From NCBI GenBank assembly GCA_036267355.1, contig DATAWG010000050.1, forward strand, positions 1-64,000: a stretch of 64,000 nt of DNA, given 5' to 3'. Both the position numbers and the translations under genes were made by a program. A model generated the notes under the pieces. That model did not search any database, had not been told where the DNA came from, and saw only the letters and a program-made list of their open reading frames with translations. The stretch is from Pirellulales bacterium. Its GTDB lineage: Bacteria > Planctomycetota > Planctomycetia > Pirellulales > DATAWG01. Below are positions 7,049-15,667 of this stretch, piece by piece (position 1 is the first letter of the stretch; each line of letters starts with the position of its first letter).

Positions 7049-7960
7049 CTAATCTTTCAATTCCTTGTCGAAGAACGCCGAGATGGGATCCATCCAGTCG
7101 GGCTTCGACCGCATGCCGACGCCGTGGCCCTTGCCTTCAAACTTGATGAGCGTCACTTCGACGCCGGCTTTCTTCAGCGCGTCGGCCAGTTCTTCGCTCT
7201 GCGCAATCGGCACGATGTTGTCGCCTGTCACGTGCTCGATCAAGAATGGCGGGCAATTCTTGTCGACATAGTGCAATGGGCCCGCCGACAGGGCAAGTGC
7301 CTTGTGCTCCGCCACCGGGCCGCCGAATAGCTTGCTCAGCGGCGAATTCGGACTGTTGGGATGGAGCCCGTCGTCGGCGGGCATTTGCGATGCGAAGTTA
7401 AGAAAATCGGTCGGGCCATACCAGTCGCAAACGGCCTGCACTCGATCCGATTCATTTCGATTTTCGCCGATCGGCGGGAACGCTTTCTTGCCGCCGGCGG
7501 TGCCGAGCAACGCCGAAAGATGTCCGCCGGCTGAATCGCCCCACACGCCGATCTTGTCGGGATTGATATTATATTTCTTCGCATTGGCCCGCAGCCAGCG
7601 AATTGCCGCCTGGCAATCTTGAATCTGGGCGGGGAAGATTGCCTCCTGGCTGAGCCGATAGTTGAGGCTCGCGGCCGCATAGCCGCGTTTCACTTCCGGC
7701 AAGGCCCAGCAACCCTCTTTCGAACCCGCCTGCCAGCCGCCGCCGTGGATGTAGACGACGAGCGGCAGCGGCTTGTCGGCCTTGGCAGGCAGATAGAGAT
7801 CGAGCGATTGCGATTTTCCACCGTTTGGAACGTATTCGATATTGCGGTGCGCGACGACATCGGACGGCGAACGCGTGTCGTTCTTTGGCGCGTCGGCAGC
7901 CAGCGCGGCGCCGCACCATGCGGCAACCATCAGGGCGCAGAGCTTTATGCTTGTGTTCAT
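7049..7960 (-). CDS. Secreted alpha/beta hydrolase (BD-FAE / acetyl-esterase-like)
   Basis: The 303-residue protein begins with a signal peptide (about residues 1-21, ending ALAA-D) and is probably exported. The hydrolase core has an oxyanion motif HGGGW (72-76), the nucleophile elbow GDSAGG (141-146, serine 143), an acid candidate in VTGDNIVPIAQ and the histidine in EGKGHGVG. This arrangement is typical of carbohydrate or feruloyl esterases and kynurenine-formamidase-like lipases. The actual ester substrate is unknown. The start at 7960 is chosen because it leads straight into the signal peptide; upstream codons run into a repeat (8026-8189). Confidence 0.85.
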   Translation of the reverse strand: MNTSIKLCALMVAAWCGAALAADAPKNDTRSPSDVVAHRNIEYVPNGGKSQSLDLYLPAKADKPLPLVVYIHGGGWQAGSKEGCWALPEVKRGYAAASLNYRLSQEAIFPAQIQDCQAAIRWLRANAKKYNINPDKIGVWGDSAGGHLSALLGTAGGKKAFPPIGENRNESDRVQAVCDWYGPTDFLNFASQMPADDGLHPNSPNSPLSKLFGGPVAEHKALALSAGPLHYVDKNCPPFLIEHVTGDNIVPIAQSEELADALKKAGVEVTLIKFEGKGHGVGMRSKPDWMDPISAFFDKELKD

Positions 7961-8025
7961 GGCGGGATTCTTTCGTGCGGAAGGAATTTGGGCGAAGAAG
8001 TTCTGTGTAGCCTGGCGACGATCCA

Positions 8026-8189
8026 CACTAGCCCGAAGCGTTAGCGAGGATGTCGCACCAAGACGCGTAAACGGTTTTCCGAGCATTATTGACCAACCAA
8101 GCTTCGTCTCCAAACACGAGCCGCTGCTCCTGCAACGCGGAGACCGCCCGTCTGTCATCGATTCGCTTGCTAACGCTTCGGGCTAGTGT
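8026..8189. repeat. Inverted-repeat element, family C (CCCGAAGCGTTAGCGAGG ends)
   Basis: CACTAGCCCGAAGCGTTAGC at 8026-8045 is the inverse of GCTAACGCTTCGGGCTAGTG at 8170-8189. The 164-base span between the arms has no gene. The same arms appear singly at 13467-13499 and build the tandem array at 14985-15645. Confidence 0.8.
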
Positions 8190-8215
8190 ATTGATCGGCA
8201 AGTTTGAGACAAAGC

Positions 8216-8581
8216 CTAGGCCCCGCCCTTCTTGACCCGGGCCTTGGGCCGACGATTTTCCTTGATAACCCGCGTTTCCTCCGCCGACATCAGCCGGAAA
8301 ATCAGGCGATAGGCGCGATGGCCGTCGGCGATTTGTTTCGGGTACAGATCCTGCACTTCGCGGCGCAAGGCGTCGGCGCTTGGAAAGCCGTCGCGGAGAG
8401 CGTCTTCGTCCGTCAGATCCGGTAGTGCCACTTCATCGACGGCCGTGATCTCGATATATCCTGCTCCGGGGATGTAGCTCCGCTGGCCGGCCCGCATGCG
8501 GCGAAATTTCCAAAGCCGAATCGTTTGCGTTTTCTCGCCCGAACGAATCTGCTCGAGAAACTTTTTTTTGAACAGCAGCAT
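8216..8581 (-). CDS. ASCH-domain protein
   Basis: This 121-residue protein starts MLLFKKKFLEQIRSGEKTQT and continues IRLWK, the signature of ASCH domains: a lysine-rich strand followed by G-E-K-T-Q-T-x-R. A YIPGAGYIEITAV strand and an acidic helix (DEDALRDGF) complete the PUA-like barrel. ASCH proteins are proposed RNA-binding or modified-nucleoside-processing domains; some are amidohydrolases of N4-acetylcytidine. The C-terminus ends in a basic tail, RRPKARVKKGG. It is a single gene between two repeat elements, so context gives no hint of its substrate. Confidence 0.8.
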   Translation of the reverse strand: MLLFKKKFLEQIRSGEKTQTIRLWKFRRMRAGQRSYIPGAGYIEITAVDEVALPDLTDEDALRDGFPSADALRREVQDLYPKQIADGHRAYRLIFRLMSAEETRVIKENRRPKARVKKGGA

Positions 8582-8656
8582 GAGGCGCCCCGGAAAGATG
8601 CCGAATGGTTCACGCCGATGCGAGGACGACCAAATTGCCGATCTTGAGTCGACGAT

Positions 8657-8914
8657 GGCCGAAAAATACTTTCCGTTTTTCGAACCCTCTCACCTCGCGC
8701 TCTCCCGCAAGGGGAGACGACTCTGTGTCACGAAACACACGAATTCTTTCCTAAGGAGCGACGCAAGCGTCTTTATCGTAGCAGGCACACTCCGTGTGCC
8801 GTCGGGCGCACCGCGGCGCATTGCAGGCAGAGCGGCGCAGACGGCGCTCGGAGTGTGCCTGCTACTTTGGTTGCGGCTCCACCGCGCTGTGGAGAAGTTG
8901 TTTTTCGGCTGAGC
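8657..8914. repeat. Family A repeat split by a family B repeat (nested elements)
   Basis: The left part of a family A element (GGCCGAAAAATACTTTCCG to CTCTCCCGCAAGGGGAGACG, 8657-8720) and its right arm (GTGGAGAAGTTGTTTTTCGG, about 8889-8908) are separated by about 150 bases instead of being joined. Inside lies a complete family B element at 8778-8865: GTAGCAGGCACACTCCGTGT and its inverse ACTCGG...GAGTGTGCCTGCTAC. The simplest reading is that B inserted into A. Confidence 0.7.
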
Positions 8915-8929
8915 CATACATGGCCGTGG

Positions 8930-9793
8930 TTACATGATCGAGCGGAAGAAATCGTCCAAGTCGGCGTCGTCCTCGCCGCTGGCTGGCTCCTCGGCAGGTT
9001 CGGCGAGCATTTCGTCGCTTTCATCGGCAGGCGGAATCGGCGTTTGCGCCGACGCCGCCGCAGGAGCGCGACCCGAAGCTGAAAATGCCCGGCCTGAAGC
9101 CGCGATTTCCTCGTCGTCGGCCATTTCAGCCGGATTCTGGGGCCGGCCGGCTGCGGCTGGCTTCGTGGCCCCGGGCTTGGAAGGCGCCACGTTTGCCCCG
9201 GGCTTTGCCGCCGCGGCCGGCTTTACCGGCGCGGCGGGCTTCGCCGGCGCGGCAGTGCCAGCGGCCGGCCCCGGCACGGTTTCCGGCGGCTCGTCGTCAG
9301 AAAGGAAATCGAAATCAAGCGTCCGCGTGTCTTGGTGCGATTCCGATTTCTCGGCCGGCGATCCGCCCAGGTTCCATGGCTCGGAATCCTGCTCGCCATC
9401 GGCGACTCCCGCCGGCACGGACGACATCGGCACCGTTTCGTCGGCGAGTTTCGTCGGCGCGTCGGATTTCACCTTCTTCGCAGGCGGCGGACGATCGTAA
9501 TCGTCGCCATAGAGGACGTGAAATTGCGCCGAGCCGACCGTCAATCGGCAACCGCTGGGCAGCGCCATCTCGTCGGCGACGCGCTCGTCGTCGACGAACG
9601 TGCCATTGAGCGACGCCATGTCGCGCACCATCAACTGTTCATCCAGCTCGTAAATCTCGCAGTGAACGCGGCTCACCAGCGGGTGCAGCAACTTGAGCTT
9701 GGCTTCCTGGCCGCGGCCGATTTTCGTCGGCAGCGCGAGCTTGAATTCTTTGGTCTCGGCATCGGGCGAAATCAAAACCAATTTGGCCTTCAT
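8930..9793 (-). CDS. FHA-domain protein with long Ala/Pro-rich tail
   Basis: Residues 1-95 are a forkhead-associated domain that binds phosphothreonine peptides. It starts MKAKLVLISPDAETKEFKLA and has the conserved glycine-arginine pair KIGRG (25-28), S-R-V-H (41-44) and L-N-G-T (62-65). The remaining ~190 residues are low complexity, with runs of P-A-A-A-K-P and acidic stretches, ending DDADLDDFFRSIM. FHA proteins usually read signals from Ser/Thr protein kinases; the only kinase trace in this window is a relic near 21.7 kb. The tail looks disordered, and its acidic C-terminal motif could be a docking segment. The 287-codon frame starts at the first ATG that opens the FHA domain. Confidence 0.88.
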   Translation of the reverse strand: MKAKLVLISPDAETKEFKLALPTKIGRGQEAKLKLLHPLVSRVHCEIYELDEQLMVRDMASLNGTFVDDERVADEMALPSGCRLTVGSAQFHVLYGDDYDRPPPAKKVKSDAPTKLADETVPMSSVPAGVADGEQDSEPWNLGGSPAEKSESHQDTRTLDFDFLSDDEPPETVPGPAAGTAAPAKPAAPVKPAAAAKPGANVAPSKPGATKPAAAGRPQNPAEMADDEEIAASGRAFSASGRAPAAASAQTPIPPADESDEMLAEPAEEPASGEDDADLDDFFRSIM

Positions 9794-10233
9794 CGAACGC
9801 GCCTCAGAATGAACGCACCAAGCTGCAACCCCAGCCCGCGATGGCAAATTTCGCACTGCCACTGAATTCCGCACTGCCAATGGACCGCCCGAACCGCCCA
9901 ATATAACTGACTATACTGGCCCGAAATGCCGCTGGCAACAAGCGGCGTATGCAACCTCCGCCTTGGGGGCGCGTGTGGATCGCCACAGCCGGCGTTCGGT
10001 CGGCGCCGGGGACTTGACGCTGCACGGCTTGACGGTTTAGCCTGACATTTCACAGAACGAGAAGCGGTCGCTAGCAATGCTTCGCCGAGGGCCGTGGGCA
10101 CGACAATTGCCCTTGCAAGCGGTCGAAGCTGACCTATAATCCGCTTGAATCCCGTTTTGTCGGCCGAGTCGATGACCGTGGCTCGGCGAAAGGGGGAGCA
10201 TTGGGTTCGTCGTTTGTACTTGGCGAAACCGTC
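9794..10233. other. Intergenic region with a promoter, no gene
   Basis: The region separates the divergent FHA gene and tRNA-Gly. The long minus frame open here (9790-11814) is a shadow of tig. Apart from the promoter at 10113-10140 I see no protein, tRNA or strong hairpin. Confidence 0.5.
10113..10140 (+). promoter_or_regulatory. Sigma-70-type promoter upstream of tRNA-Gly
   Basis: TTGCAA at 10113-10118 and a perfect TATAAT at 10135-10140 are 16 bases apart. The predicted transcript starts near 10147 and would run through tRNA-Gly (10234) and perhaps into tig. Confidence 0.55.
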
Positions 10234-10306
10234 GCGGGTGTAGCTCAGTTGGTAGAGCACGACGTTGCCAACGTCGTTGTCGTGGGTTCGAATCCCATCA
10301 CCCGCT
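10234..10306 (+). tRNA. tRNA-Gly (anticodon GCC)
   Basis: The acceptor stem GCGGGTG (10234-10240) pairs with CACCCGC (10299-10305), with a T discriminator and no encoded CCA. The D arm AGCTCAGTTGGTAGAGC, the anticodon arm GACGT-TGCCAAC-type loop giving GCC, and the T arm GTGGG-TTCGAAT-CCCAT make a standard 73-base glycine tRNA. It lies 195 bases upstream of tig. Confidence 0.95.
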
Positions 10307-10500
10307 CTTCTCCTCCTCGAGAGGCGCTGTTGCGGGTCCGACGGCGGCGCCCGGAAAGATTGCAATGCGTACAGAATTGCAACGCCGCCCTGGCTTGAGT
10401 GGCCGGTGGTCGCTTGGCTTTGTGGATAGGAGTCTCGCGGTTGCGGCCGTTTGTTGCGGCGCTTTGTCCTTAGCCCATTGATCCAAAGCTGATTGAACGC

Positions 10501-12012
10501 ATGTCGCCATCCGATACCGATCCCGAAGATACCGACGTTGCCGAAGGCGCCGAATCCGAAGCGCCCGAGCGCGAGCCGCTCAATCTCGATGTGAAAATCG
10601 ATTCGCCGAGCGCTTGCCAGCGGCACATCACGGTCACCATCCCGCGCGACGATATCGAACGCTACTTTGGCAAGGCGTTCGACGAACTGATGCCCTCGGC
10701 CACGGTGCCGGGATTCCGCGCAGGGCGGGCGCCGCGCAAGCTCGTCGAGCATCGCTTTCGCAAAGACCTGGCTGAGCAGGTGAAAAGCTCGCTGGTGATG
10801 GACAGTCTGTCGCAGATCACCGACGACAACAAGCTTTCGGCGATCAGCGAGCCGGACCTCGATTTGGAAGCGGTCGAAGTGCCCGACGAAGGGCCGATGA
10901 GCTACGAATTCAATCTGGAAGTTCGCCCGGAATTCGATTTGCCGCAATGGAAAGGGCTGACGATCCGCCGGCCGGTGCGCGAAACGAGCGATGTGGATGT
11001 GCAGCGGCATTTCGTTCGCATGGTGGGCAAGCGAGGCCGGCTGGTGCCGTTCGACGGCCCTGCCGAAGTGGACGACCATATCACGGCCAATGTTACGTTC
11101 CTCGACGGCGATCAAGTCGTCTCGGAGCATCCGGAGGAAGTGATCCGGCTCGCGGCGGTGCTCAGCCTGCGCGATGCGCGGATCGAGAATTTCGGGCCGT
11201 CGATGGCGGGCGTGCGCGGCGGCGAAACGCGCTCGCTCCCGGTGCAGATTTCCGAGTCGGCCGAGGAATCGGTGCGCGGACTGAAGCTCACCGCGAAATT
11301 CGAGGTGCTCGAAGTCAAGAAACTGGAAGTTCCCGAACTGACGCCCGAGCTGCTCGAAGAGCTGGGGGATTTCACGTCGGAGGGAGATTTCCGCGACGCG
11401 CTGCGCGACGACTTGGATCGGCAACTCAAGTATCACCAGCAGCAGGAAGCCCGCAAGCAGGTGACATCCCTCTTGACGGCCGCGGCCACGTGGGAGCTTC
11501 CGCCGGAGCTGCTCCACCGCCAAAGCCGCCGCGAAATGGAGCGCACCAAGCTCGAATTGCGAAGGAGCGGTTTTAGCGACGAGCAGATTCAAGAACAAGA
11601 AAATCAAATTCGCCAAAATGTCCTGGCCAGCACGGCTCGGTTGCTGAAGGAGCATTTCATCCTCGAGCGGATCGCCGAGGAAGAAAAAATCGGCGACCAG
11701 CCAACAGACTACGACGATGAAATCAGTTTGATCGCCGGCCAGAGCGGCGAAAGCGAGCGGCGCGTCAGGGCCCATCTCGAACAACGCGATTTGATGGATG
11801 TTTTGCGGAACCAAATCATCGAACGCAAGGTGATCGAACTGGTGCTATCGCAGGCCACGTTCGAAGACGTTCCTTTCGCGCCGAAGGGAGAAGATGTCGA
11901 AGCGCTCGATTGGTCGGCCGGCCGCGAGGTGGACGAAGCGGAGGAGGAAATCCCCGAAGCCAAGCATGGAGGTCAGGCTGAACCGCTCCCCGGAGCGGAA
12001 CACCGCGGATAA
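10501..12012 (+). CDS. tig: Trigger factor (ribosome-associated chaperone / peptidyl-prolyl isomerase)
   Basis: Trigger factor binds the ribosome exit tunnel and shields nascent chains. The 503-residue protein has the expected three parts. An N-terminal ribosome-binding domain carries the signature loop VPGFRAGRAPRKLVEHRF, matching the usual G-F-R-x-G-x-x-P motif. A central FKBP-like domain spans roughly residues 175-275. A long helical C-terminal substrate-binding domain ends IERKVIELVLSQATFEDVPF. About 30 extra acidic residues precede the first domain and about 35 follow the last. Two clpP genes lie immediately downstream, the common tig-clpP order, here without clpX in the window. Confidence 0.95.
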   Translation: MSPSDTDPEDTDVAEGAESEAPEREPLNLDVKIDSPSACQRHITVTIPRDDIERYFGKAFDELMPSATVPGFRAGRAPRKLVEHRFRKDLAEQVKSSLVMDSLSQITDDNKLSAISEPDLDLEAVEVPDEGPMSYEFNLEVRPEFDLPQWKGLTIRRPVRETSDVDVQRHFVRMVGKRGRLVPFDGPAEVDDHITANVTFLDGDQVVSEHPEEVIRLAAVLSLRDARIENFGPSMAGVRGGETRSLPVQISESAEESVRGLKLTAKFEVLEVKKLEVPELTPELLEELGDFTSEGDFRDALRDDLDRQLKYHQQQEARKQVTSLLTAAATWELPPELLHRQSRREMERTKLELRRSGFSDEQIQEQENQIRQNVLASTARLLKEHFILERIAEEEKIGDQPTDYDDEISLIAGQSGESERRVRAHLEQRDLMDVLRNQIIERKVIELVLSQATFEDVPFAPKGEDVEALDWSAGREVDEAEEEIPEAKHGGQAEPLPGAEHRG

Positions 12013-12134
12013 AATCTGACTAGGGCGGGGGTGAGGGATCAGGGCGAGGAATTGCCTGCTCCCTTCTCTCAAATGTTTTTGCGCGGATAGACGCGGCTTG
12101 ACGGCGTCTTCCCCTCACCCTAATCCCTAACCCT

Positions 12135-12773
12135 ATGAGCCCCCCGATGAACGATTCTCATATCCAGCTTGTCGAACCTCGCGCCGCTTACCGCGAATAT
12201 CAGCGGCAGCGGCAGCTCACGCTCGGCGACCTGCTGCTTGAAAATCGCATCATTTTGCTGCAAGGCGAAATCTACGACGGCAATGCCAACGAACTCGTGA
12301 TGAAGCTGCTCTACTTGCAAAGCGAAAATCGTCGCAAGGAAATTCATTTTTACATCAATTCGCCGGGCGGCAGCGTCACCGCGACGATGGCCATCTACGA
12401 CACGATGCAAATCCTGTCCTGCCCGGTCGCAACCTATTGCGTCGGCCTCGCGGCCAGCGGCGGCGCCGTGTTGCTCGCCGGCGGCTCGAAAGGAAAACGG
12501 TTTGCGCTGCCGCATGCCAAAGTGATGATCCACCAGCCGTATGGCCAAGTCGGCGGCCAGGTTTCGGATATTGAAATCCAAGCCGACGAAATCCTCAAAA
12601 CCCGCGAAGTGCTCAATCAAATCCTGGCTGATCACACCGGTCAGCCGATCGAACGAATCGCCAAAGACACCGACCGCGATCGCTATCTGACCGCGGCCGA
12701 ATCCAAGGAATATGGCTTGGTCGACGACATCCTCACCAAGCCCCCCAAGCAGGCCGAAGACGATGAGGATTGA
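12135..12773 (+). CDS. clpP: ATP-dependent Clp protease proteolytic subunit (paralogue 1)
   Basis: ClpP forms tetradecameric barrels that degrade proteins fed by Clp ATPases. The catalytic triad is intact by alignment with E. coli spacing: serine 108 in GLAASGGA, histidine 133 in MIHQP and aspartate 182 in DTDRD. The serine is followed by GG where most ClpPs have MG. Residues 1-30 are longer and more charged than in the second copy. The start used gives [10 protein letters not shown]; a second ATG at 12147 is equally possible. The next clpP begins 78 bases downstream, so this is a two-subunit cassette that could form a mixed ClpP1P2 complex, which is an inference. Confidence 0.93.
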   Translation: MSPPMNDSHIQLVEPRAAYREYQRQRQLTLGDLLLENRIILLQGEIYDGNANELVMKLLYLQSENRRKEIHFYINSPGGSVTATMAIYDTMQILSCPVATYCVGLAASGGAVLLAGGSKGKRFALPHAKVMIHQPYGQVGGQVSDIEIQADEILKTREVLNQILADHTGQPIERIAKDTDRDRYLTAAESKEYGLVDDILTKPPKQAEDDED

Positions 12774-12851
12774 CGGCGACGTGGATTGACCGGGTTGCCC
12801 TCGCGATTGCCACAATCGAATTCTCAGAACTTCGGCCACGGAGTTGAACCA

Positions 12852-13463
12852 ATGCCCCTGATTCCCTACGTCATTGAAAAAAGCGGCCGCGAAGAGCGGG
12901 CGATGGATATTTACAGTCGCCTGCTCAAGGATCGCATCATTTTCCTTGGCTCGGCGATCAACGACGAAGTGTCGAATTCGATTGTCGCCCAAATGCTGTT
13001 TCTCCAAGCCGAGGACCCGAAGGCCGACGTTCACCTGTATATCAATTCGCCGGGGGGCAGCGTCACCGCTGGTCTGGCGATTTACGACACGATGCAGTTC
13101 ATCACCTGCGACGTGTCGACCTATTGCATCGGCCAATGCGCCTCGATGGGCGCCGTGCTGCTCACGGCCGGCACGAGCGGCAAGCGGCGAGCCCTGCCGA
13201 ATGCGCGCATCATGATCCACCAACCGCTGGCCGGCATGGAAGGCACGGCCGAGGAAATCATGATCCACGCCAAGGAATTCAAGAAGATCAAGCAGAAGAT
13301 CAACGCGATCCTGCTGAAGCACACCGGCCATCCGCTCGACAAGATCGAGCAAGACACGGATCGAGACCGTTTCATGTCGGCCCAAGAAGCGATGGAATAT
13401 AAGCTGATCGATCAGGTGATCGAGCACATGGAAGTGCGGGAGAAAATCGTGCCATCCCACTAA
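12852..13463 (+). CDS. clpP: ATP-dependent Clp protease proteolytic subunit (paralogue 2)
   Basis: This 203-residue ClpP is the more canonical copy. It has the triad serine 98 (GQCASMGA), histidine 123 (MIHQPLAG) and aspartate 172 ([10 protein letters not shown]), at the same numbering as E. coli ClpP. The ATG at 12852 starts [20 protein letters not shown], the usual ClpP beginning, and is preferred to the upstream TTG at 12786. Together with tig and the first clpP it forms a folding and degradation operon. A single family C repeat arm (13467-13499) follows the stop codon. Confidence 0.95.
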   Translation: MPLIPYVIEKSGREERAMDIYSRLLKDRIIFLGSAINDEVSNSIVAQMLFLQAEDPKADVHLYINSPGGSVTAGLAIYDTMQFITCDVSTYCIGQCASMGAVLLTAGTSGKRRALPNARIMIHQPLAGMEGTAEEIMIHAKEFKKIKQKINAILLKHTGHPLDKIEQDTDRDRFMSAQEAMEYKLIDQVIEHMEVREKIVPSH

Positions 13464-13670
13464 CACACTAGCCCGAAGCGTTCGCGAGGACGGCCTTTCG
13501 GCGCTCTTCCGCGACGCTTCGGTTCGGAGCAAGTTCCGGCCGGTCTCTTTTCCTTTGGCGCCTTGGACCGGCTGCGTGGCGCCCGGTCGAATCGACATTC
13601 GCGTTCTAACGCAATAAACAGCTGTCGCAGGATGCGGCGGTGTGCAGGCTGCTTTTCGCATGAGGCGAGT

Positions 13671-14939
13671 ATGAAACCACGCCTGTCGGGATCAAGGTCT
13701 GGCCGGGCCGCGCTGTCGCTATTGGCGACCGCCATGCTTTTTTCCGGATGCCGCACACCGGCCAGTCAAACGCTGCTCGAGCACGAGAATTTCGAGCAGG
13801 AAAAAACGATCGAAGATTTGCGCGACCAGATCGATGAAGCGCAGCAAGACCTGCAGGATTGCCGGCGTGCGAACGCCGCTCTGAAGCGGCAGCTCGGCGG
13901 CGGAAGCGCGAATCGCTCCGCGGCGCCAAGCGAATCGTCGTCGCGATTGTCGCCCCGCAGCGTGGCCCCGCCGACTTCGCCTCCGCCTTCGGCGCCTCCC
14001 GCGTTTCATCCGCCGACGATCGATCGCGGCACGGAAGCACCGTTGGAATCGACGCCGCCTGCTGGATCGCACTCGGAGGAATGGGTGCCTCCGAAGCTGC
14101 CGGGCGCTGCCGACGGAGACGCGCCGCCGGCTTCCGGCGCCACCACGTCGTCGTATGAAGAAGAAGCGCCGAGAGCCATGCGGATTTCGATGATTCGGCT
14201 TCTGACCGCCGGACACCAATTCGGCGGCCATGGAGCAAGCTACGTTGCCGCGAGTCATGGGAACCGCGACGCGGCAATGGGCGACAACGGCTTGCAGGTC
14301 GCCTTCACGCCGCGCGACGCCGCCGACCGCCCCGTCGCCGCTGAAGGAGCCGTGTCGATGGTGGTGATCGATCCGGCGCTTTCGGGACCTGGCGCACGGG
14401 TGGCGCGGTGGGACTTTTCGCCGGCCCAGGTCCGGACGCACTACCGGCAAAATCTGTTCGGCAAGGCGTATCGCTTCGACCTGCTTTGGCCGCACGGAGC
14501 GCCGCAGCACGAACGGTTGAAGCTGTTTGTTCGACTGACGACCGCGGATGGCGAAAAGCTCGAAACGAATCAGACGATTTACGTCCGCCTCGGTCCGCAA
14601 GCGCCGGTCGACGATTCGAATGTCGCGAGTGCGGATGTTGCCGAGCCGAGCTCGCAAGTTGCCGAGCGAAGCTCGCAAGTTGCCGGGCCGAGCATCGCAG
14701 ACCCGGATGCCGATTCACCGGCCCCGCACGACGCACCGCCGCCCAGTACAACATCGGCGGAAATCTCCGCGACCGGATTGGCGGCCAGTGCCGTTGCCAC
14801 TTCCCCGCCGCGCGACGACATGGGCGAATTCGAGCCCGACGAGCCAGCCCCGGCCGACAGCCCATCTGGCAGCGCGAATTCGACGACCACCCAATCGATG
14901 CCGCCTCGCAACAGCACGGCATGGCGACCGGATCGTTGA
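13671..14939 (+). CDS. Predicted lipoprotein with N-terminal coiled coil, function unknown
   Basis: The ATG at 13671 opens a lipoprotein signal: basic start, hydrophobic stretch ALSLLATAMLFSGC, with cysteine 27 as the lipidation site. Residues ~35-75 (LEHENFEQEKTIEDLRDQID and following) form a heptad-like coiled coil. A Pro/Ser-rich linker leads to a globular part around residues 165-310, which includes HGNRDAAMGDNGLQVAFTPR and FGKAYRFDLLWPHG. A disordered tail contains three similar copies of a PSSQVAERSSQVA-type repeat. I do not recognise the globular domain. The protein is probably anchored to a membrane and partly extended. Upstream codons to 13563 lack a signal and are not used. Confidence 0.75.
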   Translation: MKPRLSGSRSGRAALSLLATAMLFSGCRTPASQTLLEHENFEQEKTIEDLRDQIDEAQQDLQDCRRANAALKRQLGGGSANRSAAPSESSSRLSPRSVAPPTSPPPSAPPAFHPPTIDRGTEAPLESTPPAGSHSEEWVPPKLPGAADGDAPPASGATTSSYEEEAPRAMRISMIRLLTAGHQFGGHGASYVAASHGNRDAAMGDNGLQVAFTPRDAADRPVAAEGAVSMVVIDPALSGPGARVARWDFSPAQVRTHYRQNLFGKAYRFDLLWPHGAPQHERLKLFVRLTTADGEKLETNQTIYVRLGPQAPVDDSNVASADVAEPSSQVAERSSQVAGPSIADPDADSPAPHDAPPPSTTSAEISATGLAASAVATSPPRDDMGEFEPDEPAPADSPSGSANSTTTQSMPPRNSTAWRPDR

Positions 14940-14984
14940 GCCGAGAGCGCGAGACGGATGTGGCGCACGAAACCGCAAGCGTGC

Positions 14985-15645
14985 TATGTCGGCGATTGTA
15001 GGGCGAAGCGTTAGCGAGGGATGCGCGCCGCAGGACGTTCGATTCCTGTCAGCGCCCGTCCTCGCTAACGCTTCGGGCTTGTGTCGGCGATTGTAACCCG
15101 AAGCGTTAGCGAGGGACGCACGCCGCAGGACGTTCCGTTTGTGTTCGAACTCAAGCGGCGCTCTCACTGGCCGACTTCGCTGGCCAGTTGCACACCCCGG
15201 TGCCAAAAAGAGAATCGCAGCGCCCGTGCAGCGCCCCTGCAGCGTCTGTCAGCGCCCGTCCTCGCTAACGCTTCGGGCTTGTGTCGGCGATTGTAACCCG
15301 AAGCGTTAGCGAGGGACGCACGCCGCTGGACGTCCCGTTTATGTTCGAGCTCGAGCGGCGCTCCCACTGGCCGACTTCGCTGGCCAGTGGCACACCGCGG
15401 TGCCAAAAAAAGAATTGCGGCGTCTGTTAGCGCCCGTCCTCGCTAACGCTTCGGGCTTGTGTTGGCGATTGTAGCCCGAAGCGTTAGCGAGGGACGCACG
15501 CCGCTGGACGTTCGATTTATGTTCGAGCTCAAGCGGTGCTCCCACTGGCCGACTTCGCTGGCCAGTGGCACACCTCGGTGCCACATAAAGATTGCGGCGC
15601 CTGTTAGCGCCCGTCCTCGCTAACGCTTCGGGCTTGTGTTCGCGA
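14985..15645. repeat. Tandem array of composite inverted repeats (families C and D)
   Basis: Three units of 175-200 bases start GTGTCGGCGATTGTA at about 15081, 15281 and 15459, after a partial unit at 14986. Each unit opens with CCCGAAGCGTTAGCGAGGGA, has a central palindrome CACTGGCCGACTTCGCTGGCCAGTGGCAC (cited as two halves: CACTGGCCGACTTCG and CTGGCCAGTGGCAC), and closes with CCTCGCTAACGCTTCGGGC. The inverse arms mean each unit could fold into a long stem. Frames open across the array are repeats read as protein and are not genes. Confidence 0.85.
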
Positions 15646-15667
15646 TCGGCGAGTTTTGAGACGGAGG

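Noticed and set aside
9790-11814. 674-codon open frame on the minus strand over tig
   Set aside because: It is antisense to the conserved trigger factor and spans a tRNA gene and intergenic DNA.
15081-15600. Open frames through the tandem repeat array
   Set aside because: The translations repeat the same peptide in step with the DNA repeat, so they are not genes.
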